Of a stretch of DNA of 64,000 nt, positions 7,837 to 16,411 are shown in pieces (the first letter of the stretch is position 1; each line of letters opens with the position of its first letter). A program made the translations under genes and the position numbers. The DNA is from Opitutaceae bacterium. GTDB lineage: Bacteria; Verrucomicrobiota; Verrucomicrobiia; Opitutales; Opitutaceae. The DNA lies in contig JAUSID010000289.1 in the NCBI GenBank assembly GCA_030648295.1, positions 41,850 through 105,849 on the forward strand, given 5' to 3'. The notes beneath the pieces were generated by a model. It did no database searches. It had not been told where the DNA came from and worked only from the letters and a program-made list of their open reading frames with translations.

Positions 7837-9336
7837 TCAGAACGCCTGGGCGGCGGCCACGTACTTGCCAATGATCCCGTCGAAACTGCCATTGGTGAAG
7901 AAAACGACGACGCGCGGTTTGCCGCCGCCACTCGATGCCGGCTGCGTGTTCGCCAGCAGCTTTTCGAGCAGCGCCGCGTTGCTCGCGGCGAAATGCGCCT
8001 CGACTCCCTGGGTCTCGAGGTGTTGCGCCACCGCCTCGGGATCGAAGCGTTCCTCGGGCCGGAGCCTTTCGCCACGGTTCACCGGCCCAAGGTAAACCTC
8101 GTCGGCCTGCGCCAGGGCGCGCATGAATCCGGACTGCATCGTTTTTATGCGCGCGGTGTTGCTGCGCGGCTCGAACACCGCCGTGAGGAGCGCTCCCGCA
8201 AAGCGCGCCCGGAACGACTGCAATGTTTCCGCCAGCGCCGTGGGATGGTGACCGAAGTCCTCAATCACCGTGACCCGCGCATTGCGCAGCAGGACCTCCT
8301 GGCGTCGCTTCACGCCCCGAAATCGCGCCAGCGAATCGAGGCCCATCCCGCGCGGATCCGGCGTATCCGAGTTCTGGACGGGCGCGGAATAGTCTGCCGC
8401 TGCCATGGCCGGCGTCGTGTGAGCCTCGGACGCCAGCGCGAGTCCGGCCGCTGTCGCCGCCATCGCGGCGTTGCGGGCATTGTAGAGTCCGGACATCGAC
8501 CAGCGCACCTCCGTCCAAGGCAGGCCACGCCACTGCAGCTTGAACGATGCACCGGTGCCGTCCTCCGCAAAATCGACCAGCCGGGTGTCGCACTTCTCGC
8601 CTGTGCCGACGGAAACCACGCGCGTCCAGGGCATCGCCCCCAACGCGCGCAGGTTCGAATCGTCGCCGTTGATGACCACAAAGCCGTTGCGTGGCACGAT
8701 CCGCACCAGATGCGTGAACGTCCGCTGCACGTCGGCGAGGTCGCGAAAGATGTCGGCGTGATCGAACTCGAGGTTGTTCAGCACCGCGATCCGCGGCGCG
8801 TAATGGATGAACTTGCTCCGCTTGTCGAAAAACGCGCTGTCGTATTCGTCGCCCTCGATCACAAACGGATCCGATTCGGTGCCGAGATGGCTGCCGGTCG
8901 GCGGATCCTGCGGCACACCGCCGATCAGAAACCCCGGATCACGGCCCGCCGCGCGGAGCAGAAACGCCGTCAGTGCCGTGGTCGTCGTCTTGCCGTGCGT
9001 ACCGCAGATGACGAGGTTTCGCCGGCGGCGGAGGACGAGCTCGTTGAGCATGGCCGGCAGCGAAGTGAAGGCGAGCGCGCGCGTATCCAGCAGCCACTCC
9101 ACCTCGGGATTGCCGCGCGTCATCGCGTTGCCGATGACGACCAGATCAGGCGCGAGCGCCGCGAGCCGCGCGGGATCGTAGCCCTCGTGGACGGTGATGC
9201 CCGCATCGGCGAGCACCGTGCTCATCGGCGGATAAACGCCCGCGTCCGCGCCGGAAACCTCGTGGCCGTTCGCCCGCGCGAGCAGCGCCGCGTTGCCCAT
9301 CGCCGTCCCACCCACGCCCATGAAATACGTTTTCAT
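7837..9336 (-). CDS. mpl: UDP-N-acetylmuramate:L-alanyl-gamma-D-glutamyl-meso-diaminopimelate ligase (murein peptide ligase)
   Basis: 499 residues from the ATG at 9336. It attaches a recycled murein tripeptide to UDP-MurNAc in cell-wall recycling. The N-terminal Rossmann part has 'FMGVGGTAMGNAA', the central Mur ligase domain has the ATP loop 'CGTHGKTTTTA' and the metal/ligand motif 'EGDEYDSAFFDKRSKF' typical of Mpl rather than MurC, followed by 'LNNLEFDHADIF'. The C-terminal domain contains 'EDFGHHPTA'. The frame is open upstream to 9492, but MKTYFMGVGG is the normal Mpl start. It may be cotranscribed with the HtrA pair, 62 bp downstream. Confidence 0.93.
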   Translation of the reverse strand: MKTYFMGVGGTAMGNAALLARANGHEVSGADAGVYPPMSTVLADAGITVHEGYDPARLAALAPDLVVIGNAMTRGNPEVEWLLDTRALAFTSLPAMLNELVLRRRRNLVICGTHGKTTTTALTAFLLRAAGRDPGFLIGGVPQDPPTGSHLGTESDPFVIEGDEYDSAFFDKRSKFIHYAPRIAVLNNLEFDHADIFRDLADVQRTFTHLVRIVPRNGFVVINGDDSNLRALGAMPWTRVVSVGTGEKCDTRLVDFAEDGTGASFKLQWRGLPWTEVRWSMSGLYNARNAAMAATAAGLALASEAHTTPAMAAADYSAPVQNSDTPDPRGMGLDSLARFRGVKRRQEVLLRNARVTVIEDFGHHPTALAETLQSFRARFAGALLTAVFEPRSNTARIKTMQSGFMRALAQADEVYLGPVNRGERLRPEERFDPEAVAQHLETQGVEAHFAASNAALLEKLLANTQPASSGGGKPRVVVFFTNGSFDGIIGKYVAAAQAF

Positions 9337-9428
9337 TGCCCTACTCTGCAACTCCGCTCCGAAATGCGGAAATCGGAATACAGATTTGTTCTTTTTTCGT
9401 TCGTCCGGTGCAGGAGGTGGAATAAGAA

Positions 9429-9758
9429 ATGTGGAATAAGAACCTTTCGCACTTTGCCCATGGTTCGTGGGAGAGTCGTGGATGGAAACCAAAAAATGGC
9501 TGGCTGCACGACGTGAAGGTGGAAAAAGTTCTCGCGCCCGATCCGACGTTCAAAAATGCCGTCTGCCTCGACGGTGAAAAAGCGTGCCCGCCCGAAGATT
9601 GCGGCGGACTCGGCGGCTATTACGACATGCTGAAGAGCCTGGCCGATCCGAAAGATCCTGAGCACGACGACGTGACGGAGTGGCTCGGCGACGAATGGGA
9701 TGCCGCTCGCCTCGATGTCGACCGCGTCAACGCGGCCCTGAAGCGGATGAGAGCGTGA
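9429..9758 (+). pseudogene. Plasmid pRiA4b ORF-3-like protein, N-terminally truncated
   Basis: 109 codons are open. Residues from about 25 on ('GWLHDVKVEKVLAPDP', 'CLDGEKACPPEDCGG', 'YYDMLKSLADPKDPEH', 'WLGDEWDAARLDVDRVN') match the C-terminal half of the pRiA4b ORF-3-like (IS1096 TnpR-like) family, which is usually about 180 or more residues. The N-terminal half ('Y.L.I.L....P..WR' part) is absent, and the first 24 residues look unrelated. It is therefore probably a remnant, though a short active form cannot be excluded. It opens the accessory patch of broken genes that extends to about 12 kb. Confidence 0.65.
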
Positions 9759-9786
9759 GAAACGTGCGGCCCTGGCGCACGACGGC

Positions 9787-10356
9787 TCACGAGCGCGGAA
9801 GCGATTCCGGCGCCACCAGGAGTCGAATCGAACGCGCCTGGCCCGGCGTGCGCGCGATCAACCCCAGCCGTGCGAGCCGCTGCATCATCTGGTTCACTGT
9901 CGGCGCGGAAACGAGGAAATGCCGCTGGATATCCGACTCAGCCGGCGCGCGGCCATATTTGGAGATGTAGCGCTGGATGAACGCGAGGTATTGACCCTGC
10001 TTGGACGTGAAGCGACCGCGAACGCCGCCGCGCCGCGATTTAAGTGCCGGTTCGGCCTCGTCTTCGTCCGCTGCCTCCTCCCGTTCCTCGCGCGCCGCCG
10101 CTTCGTCTTGGGCGGCGACCTCCATGAGCCGCCGCGCCAGCGCCCGCGCGTCAGCGGCGGAGGTGCCAATGCCGATCTCATCTCCACGGATCTGTTTCGT
10201 GGCGGCCGGACATCTCTCGCTGATGCGGATGCTGACATTGTCACCGTAACCGGGCACCGAGCGGTTAAGGGAGACCTCCACGTCCCAATACCCGTCAACC
10301 AAGTTGAGCCTTACCGAAGAGTTTTCGTTCACGGCGTCGTTGAACCGCGTGGTCAC
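9787..10356 (-). CDS. Hypothetical protein with LexA-type winged-helix DNA-binding domain at the C-terminus
   Basis: 189 residues. The N-terminal about 85 residues ('LVDGYWDVEVSLNRSVPGYG...') match nothing I know. An acidic, Ala/Glu-rich linker (about 85-112, 'EAAAREEREEAADEDEAE') is followed by a basic patch and a LexA-like winged helix (about 113-185: 'TSKQGQYLAFIQRYISKYGR', then 'APAESDIQRHFLVSAPTVNQMMQRLARLGLI'). No LexA S24 peptidase domain is present, so it is not a LexA repressor. Placing this DNA-binding module at the C-terminus is the reverse of LexA. It is likely a transcriptional regulator or DNA-binding accessory protein in the accessory patch. Confidence 0.65.
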   Translation of the reverse strand: MTTRFNDAVNENSSVRLNLVDGYWDVEVSLNRSVPGYGDNVSIRISERCPAATKQIRGDEIGIGTSAADARALARRLMEVAAQDEAAAREEREEAADEDEAEPALKSRRGGVRGRFTSKQGQYLAFIQRYISKYGRAPAESDIQRHFLVSAPTVNQMMQRLARLGLIARTPGQARSIRLLVAPESLPRS

Positions 10357-10429
10357 GGCCTTTGCGAATCAGAAATTGGTGCGGTAATGGATTCGCGCGG
10401 GCTGCATGCATCGTGCGCTCATTACTTCG

Positions 10430-10675
10430 TCACAGGCATGCTCCCCCGCGCCGATGCGCGAGCGCGGCGAGCACGCGATCGAGAACGTCATCGAGATGTT
10501 TGCCGATGTCCTCAGCCAGAAAACGCAGCACGAAATACCCGTGTTGCTGTAGCAAGGCGTCTTTTCTCCGGTCGCGCCGGTAAGCTTCGGCGTCGGTGAC
10601 CGTGCCGTCGTAATTGCGTTCCGCGATCTTGCGTTTCGCCCTCAATCCACCAGTTTCCTGCTGTGAACGCCTCAC
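10430..10675 (-). pseudogene. DUF559 (Vsr-like endonuclease fold) C-terminal fragment
   Basis: 81 codons. The segment 'ERNYDGTVTDAEAYRRDR' followed by 'KDALLQQHGYFVLRFLAEDI' and 'LDDVLDRVLAAL' matches the C-terminal half of DUF559-like proteins, which carry a restriction-endonuclease-like fold. The N-terminal strand and first catalytic acidic residue are missing; the first 15 residues are unrelated. It overlaps the start of the divergent gene at 10663. Read as a remnant. Confidence 0.6.
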
Positions 10676-10941
10676 TAGAAGGCAGTGAAGCCGCCATTCT
10701 CGACCGGGTCCTCCGACCTGAGGCGCGCGACTGGCTGCGACCCGCCGCGGAGGCGATCCTCAGTCTCGGTTTTGACGAGCAAGATCACCTCCGTATGAGT
10801 GACCTCCTCACGAAGGCGAAGGCGGGCACGCTCGCACTCGACGAGGCCGCGACGCTCGAAAACTACCGGCGCGTGGGACGATTGCTGGAGTTGATGAAAT
10901 CACGCGCGCGGCGTTCGCTGCAACCTGACGCCGCCGCCTGA
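10663..10941 (+). CDS. Conserved small hypothetical protein paired with an HNH nuclease gene
   Basis: 92 residues, largely helical: 'ILDRVLRPEARDWLRPAAEA', 'ILSLGFDEQDHLRMSDLLTK', 'AGTLALDEAATLENYRRVGR', 'LLELMKSRARRSL'. I recall this type of short protein directly upstream of HNH nuclease genes in Planctomycetes and Verrucomicrobia, which is the arrangement here: its stop is 4 nt before the ATG of the HNH remnant at 10946. It may serve as an immunity or accessory protein of that nuclease, but this is unproven. The gene itself looks intact although its partner is broken. Confidence 0.65.
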   Translation: MNASLEGSEAAILDRVLRPEARDWLRPAAEAILSLGFDEQDHLRMSDLLTKAKAGTLALDEAATLENYRRVGRLLELMKSRARRSLQPDAAA

Positions 10942-10945
10942 GCGC

Positions 10946-11172
10946 ATGTCCCGCGCGGATCGCGCCGTGGAACGCGAAGTGATCCGCCGCGCTGGCGGCC
11001 GGTGCGAATATTGCCATTTTCCGATGGAATGAACATTTCGCATGGGACGGCGCGTCGCTCCACGGGAAAACCGCGGTAGGTCGCGCGACGGTCGTCGTTC
11101 TTGCGATCAATCATCCCGACTCCATCGCCGTTCGCGAGGCGCTTCGTGACGAAGGTATATTCCAGCCGTAGA
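10946..11172 (+). pseudogene. HNH endonuclease with internal deletion and premature stop
   Basis: The ATG at 10946 opens 'SRADRAVEREVIRRAGGR' and then 'CEYCHFPME' followed directly by a stop. This is the start of a small HNH nuclease whose CxxC zinc motif is present. After a frame change the C-terminal part is found: 'NEHFAWDGASLHGKTAVGRA', 'TVVVLAINHPDSIAVREALR', ending at the TAG at 11170-11172. The segment holding the catalytic HxxH/HNH residues has been deleted, with the junction near 11026. The 5' neighbour (10663-10941) is intact. Confidence 0.7.
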
Positions 11173-11223
11173 TCAGGTAACCCCGCGGTTCCCCATGCGT
11201 GAACACGAGAGTCGAATCATCCG

Positions 11224-11328
11224 GAGGCCGAAGAAGGTTTTGCGCGCGGGCTGCGGCATTACGCCGGCAAGCAGCCCGGGCTGGGCCAGCAGGTGGAGCG
11301 CGTTGTACCCAACGTGCTTTCGACGTGA
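11224..11328 (+). pseudogene. Possible RelE/ParE-like toxin fragment
   Basis: The frame reads 'EAEEGFARGLRHYAGKQPGL' then 'GQQVERVVPNVLST' and a TGA. This resembles the helical hairpin of ParE-type toxins ('EA..YY....PGLG..F...V...'). There is no start and no beta-sheet core, and the sequence after it has no clear continuation. A short remnant at most. The rest of 11173-11495 holds nothing recognisable. Confidence 0.25.
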
Positions 11329-11495
11329 ATCGGATTTTTCCTTGTCGGCCCGGCGTCGCGCTCGAACATTTCCGCACCGCCCACGCCCCGCAAACCCTCG
11401 CTGCTCGAGCGGCTGGATCGCGCGGGCGTGTGATCTTCCGGCGAAAACGACCATGCCACCGGCTCTCTTCCGTGTCGGCGGGTTCCGTGCGCCAG

Positions 11496-11783
11496 CTATG
11501 ACTTTAGCCGCTTGATGAACTCGGCCTCGAAAACCTCATAAACGAGCGAGCGCTCCTCCATGAACACGGCTTCGATTGCGCCATCCGCGGCGTAGGCGAA
11601 GATAATGCGGGATCGGCCGACGCGGAGGCGGTAGTAGCCGGCGAGCGCGCCTTCGAGCGCACGGGTGTCGCCGCGCTCGGCGCGGAGCTCCCGCAACGCC
11701 TGCTTCACCGCGCGGCGGGGTTCCGGCACCAGGCGCTGGGCAAAAGCGATGACTTGCGCGGCCGGGCGCAGGACGCGGGTCAT
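11496..11783 (-). CDS. RelE/ParE-family toxin (mRNA interferase fold)
   Basis: 95 residues: 'FAQRLVPEPRRAVKQALREL', 'ALEGALAGYYRLRVGRSRII', 'FAYAADGAIEAVFMEERSLV', then 'YEVFEAEFIKRL'. The order helix-helix-'L.G....R.R.G..R.IF' and the closing strand 'V.F.E.RS.VYE.F' is that of RelE-type toxins, which cleave mRNA on the ribosome or poison gyrase (ParE). The ATG overlaps the stop of the antitoxin gene by 4 bp (ATGA 11780-11783), the usual TA layout with antitoxin first. Confidence 0.85.
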   Translation of the reverse strand: MTRVLRPAAQVIAFAQRLVPEPRRAVKQALRELRAERGDTRALEGALAGYYRLRVGRSRIIFAYAADGAIEAVFMEERSLVYEVFEAEFIKRLKS

Positions 11784-12028
11784 TCGGGGATGTCGTCCAG
11801 CCGGCCAAACTTCGTCTTGCCTGCCTTGTGCCCGGCGATGGCCTGCATGGCGGCGGGATTGCCCATGACTTCCAGGGTTTCGGCGATGGCGCTCATGCGC
11901 TCGTAGGCGATGACGCAGGCGACGGGCTCATCGTGTCGGGTAACGGTCACCACCTTGCCCTTCTCCGCGGCCTTGATGAGGGCGGGAAAGCTGTTTTGCC
12001 CTTCGGAAATGCTCACGGTAGATTTCAC
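11780..12028 (-). CDS. Phd/YefM-family antitoxin
   Basis: 82 residues. The N-terminal DNA-binding part 'MKSTVSISEGQNSFPALIKA' followed by 'AEKGKVVTVTRHDEPVACVI' is the Phd/YefM fold; the C-terminal tail that would wrap the toxin is 'GNPAAMQAIAGHKAGKTKF'. It binds and neutralises the RelE-like toxin encoded next to it and represses their promoter. The tail fits this pairing. Confidence 0.88.
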   Translation of the reverse strand: MKSTVSISEGQNSFPALIKAAEKGKVVTVTRHDEPVACVIAYERMSAIAETLEVMGNPAAMQAIAGHKAGKTKFGRLDDIPE

Positions 12029-12283
12029 GCAATTAACGGAGTTTCCAAAAGGCGGGCGTCAAGGCACGGCCCGTGACCTTGTGCTGTCCCCGTTCAAAGC
12101 GAATCGACTCCGATTATTTTTCGGAAGCCGAATAATGAGGACCGCCGCAGGGAGGCGCGCCGAACGGCGACGCCTTCGCCCTCGACCTCACTTCCGCCTC
12201 GGCCCGCTGGCGTAATTCCTCATTACGCTTCGCCCGCCGGCCTCCCGCGTATCGTCGTGCAGATGTGACTGCACGCGTCCGGC

Positions 12284-15211
12284 TCAGAACCGGCCCTCGA
12301 CTCCCGCGATGATCTTCGGCGTGGCGACGCGCGTCTGGAGCGGCCGGCTCTCGAATCCGCGGTAACGGTCGGTGATCGGCGCGTTGTTCAGGTTGTCGAT
12401 CTGGAAGTACACGCCGAGCTGCCGCGAAAAATTGTATTTCGTCTTCAGGCTGATTTGCAGCCGCGGTTGCTCGTAGACGAGCAACACCGGGTTCGGCGAG
12501 CTCGTGACCAGAATCTCGCTGCGCCAGACCGCATTCAACCTGAGGTCGAGCTTGTGATAGACATAATTGATCCCGGCGTTGCCGGTCTGCGGCACAAATC
12601 CGGCCAGCTGCGAGGTGGACGATGCCCCGCCGTAGTCGCCCTTCGTTTCCAGCTTGGTGTAGTTGAGAGTCACCCCAAAGCCCTTCCAGAAGCCCGGCAG
12701 GAACGTGAGCCGCTGCTGATACGACAGCTCGAAACCCTGGTAGCGCGCGCGGCCGCCATTCGCCGTCGTCCGGATACGATAGCCTTCGTAATCGCCGCCG
12801 AATCCGTTGTTTGGGCCCGCCCCCACCACCTGGCTCGAGTCCGCAAACTGGAAGCCGGTGATCTCCTTGCGAAACACGGTGGCGGAGACAAGTCCCACCG
12901 GTTCGAAATAATATTCGATGCTGACGTCGAAGTTATCCGAGAACTGCGGTTTCAATCCCGGATTGGAGATGCTCACGACCTGATTCACGTCGTCGATGAT
13001 GTCGCTCGGGATGATGCTATCGAATGAAGGACGGCCGATGCTGGTGGAGTAGCTGGCCCGGGTGACGAGGTTTCGCGTCGGCGTATATTTTAGGTGGATA
13101 CCCGGAAACGCATTCTGGTAGTGGCCCTCGTTTCTCTTCCGGCCGGTGAACACCGGGGGCGTGCCGGTCGAGAGCGGGCCTTCGGCGTCCGTTTCCGTCC
13201 GCTCGACCCGTACGCCCGGCAGCATGGCCAGGCGGCCCAACTGGATGCTGGCCATGACATAACCCGCGTAGATTTTTTCCGTAATCCTGCGGTCTTGGCC
13301 GAGCCGCTGGTTGGTTCGAAAGGCGAGATCGTCGGACCAGTTCTGCGGGGAATCCACCAGGTAGCGCGTCACCGCAAACGGATCCGGCCAGGGCGGCATC
13401 CGATTGCCTTTGTTGGCATCGCTGTACTTGCCGCCAGTGTCGAGGAAGGCGCCGAGGCCCTCGTCGCCCGTGTTGGCCCGCCCGTCGGGTCCGACGTGGG
13501 CCAACCGGCGGTTTTGATTCCACGCGCGGCGATCCTGTTGCTGAAGATTCAGCCCGGCTTTGAGCGACACCGGGATCGGGAAATCGAATCTGCGCCGGGC
13601 GTTCACCCGACCGCTGAACACCGTGTCTTCGAGGCCATTGTCCGCGAGCGTCACCTGCACGCCCGAAGTGTAGTTGTTGAGATCGTAGAGGTCCCGGCCG
13701 GCGGTCTGGGTGATTGTTGGCCAGGCCCGGTCCCCCGTGCGATCGATGATCCAGCCAAGATTGCCGCGCACCGCGAGGACCACCGAGCCCGGCAGATTTC
13801 CCGCTTTCGTCCTCGGATTATCATCGGGAAAGCCCCGGCGTTTGATCGCGTTCGAGTAGCTCGTGCCGTAGTCAATATCCCACGTGCCATTGCGAAACCG
13901 CACCGACGGGGCGAGCACCACGGTGCGCCCGGTGTTGTCCTGCGACCCCAGCGTCATGGTCGCATTCGAATTATTGTTCGGCACGATTTCCTGATAATCC
14001 GCCGTGTAACCGGGCCGGAAATTCGCGGCGGCGGCCGTTGTGGCGAACGCGAGACTGCGCGTATCGGGCGTTTCGTAGAACCAATTGTAGGAAGTATTGA
14101 ACGTCAGGATGGTGCGTTCGCTCAGCTTGTAATCGACCTTGCCGCCGAGCGCGAGCCGGGTCCGCCCGGAACCCGCCGGCCGCGGCGCGGTGACGCTGGT
14201 GATCGGCGCCGGATCGGTCGTCGTATTCTGATAATTGAACAAAGCCGCGACGTCCCCGCCCGGCTGCGAGTGATAAGTCGCCGTGAACAAGACGCCCACG
14301 TTCTCCTTGGGCCCGAGCCGGTCCGCGTAGGTGAAGTTCATGGACGGCCCGACGTTCTTGATTGGCTCGCGCCACCACGGCTTGCTGCGCAGGAGGTATT
14401 TCGTGCGATAGACCCCGCCGATCGCGTAGGTGAAGGTGCGGGCCACGGCGCGATCGAACGCGCTCTTGGTCACCAAATTCACGTGGCCGCCGATGGAATT
14501 GGCGGCCATATCCGGCGTCGGCGCCTTCGTGAGCTCGATCATTTCGATCATGCCCAGCGACGCCTGTTCGAACTCGAACACGCGTCCGAGTCCGCTCGAG
14601 TCGGAGGCGGCGAGCTGGCTGCCGTCCATGGAAACCGAATTCAGCGCGGCATCGATGCCGCGGATCTGCACGGAGCGGATGTCCTGGCCATTGTACTCCC
14701 CGGAGACGCCCGGAAGCTGTTGCAGCAGGTCGCCGACATTGCCGTCGGCGATGTTACCGAACTGATCGGAGGCCACGATGTTCTTCACGTTGGGAGCCTG
14801 CTGCTGGCGCGTAATCGCCAGTGCACTTCCCTCGCGGACACCCGACACCGTGAACTTGTCCATCGTGTAGAGATCCGATGTGAGCTTCACGTTATGGACC
14901 GGCTTGGCGACGGCGCCGGCTTCCACCGGAATCGTTTGCGGGGCGAGTCCGGTGTACGAAACGACCAGCGAACTCGGACCGGACGGCAGGTTGATCTCGA
15001 AATGACCATCACGATCGGTAAAGACCGTCCGGCCATCCGGCGCTTCGATCCTCGCCCCTTCCAGGTACAATGTCGTGGCGGCATTGCTGACGTAGCCGAC
15101 CACAACGCCGGTCTCGCGGGCGGTCTTTCCCGGGGCTGGCGGGTCACCGGCTGCGGCGAACAGCGCGGTTGCGCTCAAAATCGACAGTATGGTGATAATT
15201 CGTGGGTGCAT
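12284..15211 (-). CDS. TonB-dependent receptor with N-terminal carboxypeptidase-like domain
   Basis: 975 residues. Signal peptide about 1-20 ('IITILSILSATALFAAAG'); a carboxypeptidase-regulatory-like beta-sandwich about 35-110 ('TETGVVVGYVSNAATT' region, 'TDRDGHFEINLPSG'); the plug about 115-250 ('GDLLQQLPGVSGEYNGQDIR', 'VQIRGIDAALNSVSMDG', 'IGGHVNLVTK'); then a beta-barrel ending in 'KIIAGVEGRF' with the terminal Phe. It imports a substrate across the outer membrane with TonB energy. The nearby DeoR/aldolase/kinase operon and the palindrome upstream suggest a carbohydrate, but the ligand cannot be read from sequence. No extra N-terminal signalling domain, so it is not a FecA-type transducer. 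Confidence 0.92.
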   Translation of the reverse strand: MHPRIITILSILSATALFAAAGDPPAPGKTARETGVVVGYVSNAATTLYLEGARIEAPDGRTVFTDRDGHFEINLPSGPSSLVVSYTGLAPQTIPVEAGAVAKPVHNVKLTSDLYTMDKFTVSGVREGSALAITRQQQAPNVKNIVASDQFGNIADGNVGDLLQQLPGVSGEYNGQDIRSVQIRGIDAALNSVSMDGSQLAASDSSGLGRVFEFEQASLGMIEMIELTKAPTPDMAANSIGGHVNLVTKSAFDRAVARTFTYAIGGVYRTKYLLRSKPWWREPIKNVGPSMNFTYADRLGPKENVGVLFTATYHSQPGGDVAALFNYQNTTTDPAPITSVTAPRPAGSGRTRLALGGKVDYKLSERTILTFNTSYNWFYETPDTRSLAFATTAAAANFRPGYTADYQEIVPNNNSNATMTLGSQDNTGRTVVLAPSVRFRNGTWDIDYGTSYSNAIKRRGFPDDNPRTKAGNLPGSVVLAVRGNLGWIIDRTGDRAWPTITQTAGRDLYDLNNYTSGVQVTLADNGLEDTVFSGRVNARRRFDFPIPVSLKAGLNLQQQDRRAWNQNRRLAHVGPDGRANTGDEGLGAFLDTGGKYSDANKGNRMPPWPDPFAVTRYLVDSPQNWSDDLAFRTNQRLGQDRRITEKIYAGYVMASIQLGRLAMLPGVRVERTETDAEGPLSTGTPPVFTGRKRNEGHYQNAFPGIHLKYTPTRNLVTRASYSTSIGRPSFDSIIPSDIIDDVNQVVSISNPGLKPQFSDNFDVSIEYYFEPVGLVSATVFRKEITGFQFADSSQVVGAGPNNGFGGDYEGYRIRTTANGGRARYQGFELSYQQRLTFLPGFWKGFGVTLNYTKLETKGDYGGASSTSQLAGFVPQTGNAGINYVYHKLDLRLNAVWRSEILVTSSPNPVLLVYEQPRLQISLKTKYNFSRQLGVYFQIDNLNNAPITDRYRGFESRPLQTRVATPKIIAGVEGRF

Positions 15212-15248
15212 GGTGGGCGGGGTGATCGTGGTTCGATCGGCTGGGGTA

Positions 15249-15266
15249 ATCGTGCATATGCACGAT
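15249..15266. promoter_or_regulatory. Perfect 18-bp palindrome, candidate operator for the TonB receptor
   Basis: ATCGTGCATATGCACGAT reads the same on both strands. It lies 38-55 bp upstream of the receptor ATG (15211), in the expected 5' untranslated/promoter zone, and in the 260-bp divergent gap before the aminotransferase. Palindromes of this size and symmetry are typical of dimeric repressors such as LacI or GntR families. No such regulator is adjacent. Confidence 0.45.
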
Positions 15267-15471
15267 GTATCCGTTAATCAAAGCCCATAAAACCTCGGCC
15301 TCTCGTGGGCCGCCCGCTGGCACGGCTCGAGATTCGGAATCGGAGGTGCTCACGCGGGCCTCGCCAAAACCCGCGTTGCTTTTCTCCGCCGTGTTGCTGC
15401 ATTGCGGTTCAACCGCGCGTTGATTCTCTGACGCACGACGCCGCTCGAGTTTGCAACAACTCCCTCCTTCC

Positions 15472-16347
15472 ATGCCGCCTTTACCGCCTCCCGCCGCGAT
15501 CCCGCCAACCGCCGCCACCAAATACTGGATTGATGGCCGGCTCGTTCCGGCGGCTGAAGCCGCCGTGCCGCTCACTGATCTCGCGGTGAGCCGCGGTTAC
15601 GCCGCGTTCGACGCGCTGCGTACGTATGGCAAGGTGCCGTTTCTGCTCGACGAGCATTTGCAGCGGCTCGAACGAACTTGTGGCGAACTGTTTCTGAAGC
15701 TGCCGCGGCCGCGGGCTGAAATCCGCGACATCGTGCACGGGACGATCGCCGCCAACGCGTTGCCCGACTGCCTTGTCCGCATCTTCATCACCGGCGGCGA
15801 TGCGAGCGGCTTTGTGCCCGAGCATCGCGAGCGCCTGCTGGTGCTCGTCGATCCACTCCGCGCGTACGCGGCGCGCCAATACGAGCAGGGCATCGCGATC
15901 GCGACGTCGCGGCTGGAGCGCACGCTGCCCGGGGCGAAATCCACGACCTATCTCGCCGGCGTCTGGGAAACCATCCGGGCAAAACAGCGCGGATTCGACG
16001 AGGTCGTGTTTTGCGACGTGAATGGCGACATCCTTGAAGGCACCACGTTCAGCATCGTCGTGGTGAAGGGAAATGAGCTCGTCTCTCCGCGTGCCGCGGT
16101 ATTGCACGGCATCACGGGCGAACACCTTTTCCAACTCGCCGCCGAGGCCGGCTTCAAGATTCGACGCGCGCCGATTTCCCCCACAACCCTGGCGGCCGCG
16201 GACGAAGTGTTCATCACCTCGAGCACGCGCGAATTGATGCCGGTTTCCCGGGTGGACGAACGGACGATCGGGAACGGCAAGCCGGGCGCGATTACCCGCC
16301 ACCTCCACGAAATGTACCGGACAAGCGTTCGCGCGATCTGCGGCTAA
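15472..16347 (+). CDS. Class IV (PLP-dependent) aminotransferase, branched-chain/D-amino-acid type
   Basis: 291 residues from the ATG at 15472; the frame is open to a TTG at 15451. 'YWIDGRLVPAAEAAVPLTDL' and 'SRGYAAFDALRTYGKVPFLL' form the small domain; K156 in 'LPGAKSTTYLAG' is the PLP Schiff-base lysine; 'FCDVNGDILEGTTFSI' holds the conserved Glu near the pyridine nitrogen; 'VLHGITGEHLF' and 'EVFITSSTRELMPV' follow. Members include IlvE, D-alanine aminotransferase and 4-amino-4-deoxychorismate lyase; IlvE-like is the nearest guess. It stands alone, divergent from the TonB receptor. Confidence 0.88.
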   Translation: MPPLPPPAAIPPTAATKYWIDGRLVPAAEAAVPLTDLAVSRGYAAFDALRTYGKVPFLLDEHLQRLERTCGELFLKLPRPRAEIRDIVHGTIAANALPDCLVRIFITGGDASGFVPEHRERLLVLVDPLRAYAARQYEQGIAIATSRLERTLPGAKSTTYLAGVWETIRAKQRGFDEVVFCDVNGDILEGTTFSIVVVKGNELVSPRAAVLHGITGEHLFQLAAEAGFKIRRAPISPTTLAAADEVFITSSTRELMPVSRVDERTIGNGKPGAITRHLHEMYRTSVRAICG

Positions 16348-16411
16348 GCCGGCGCCTTTTCCCGCGACGACGCTTTTTCCTGGGAGCTGTTTCCCAGGAG
16401 TTGCAACCGCC

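Noticed and set aside
12130..12235. Inverted repeat AATGAGGA / TCCTCATTACG upstream of the antitoxin gene
   Set aside because: The arms are short and about 80 bp apart, and similarity may be chance; not strong enough to call an operator or terminator.
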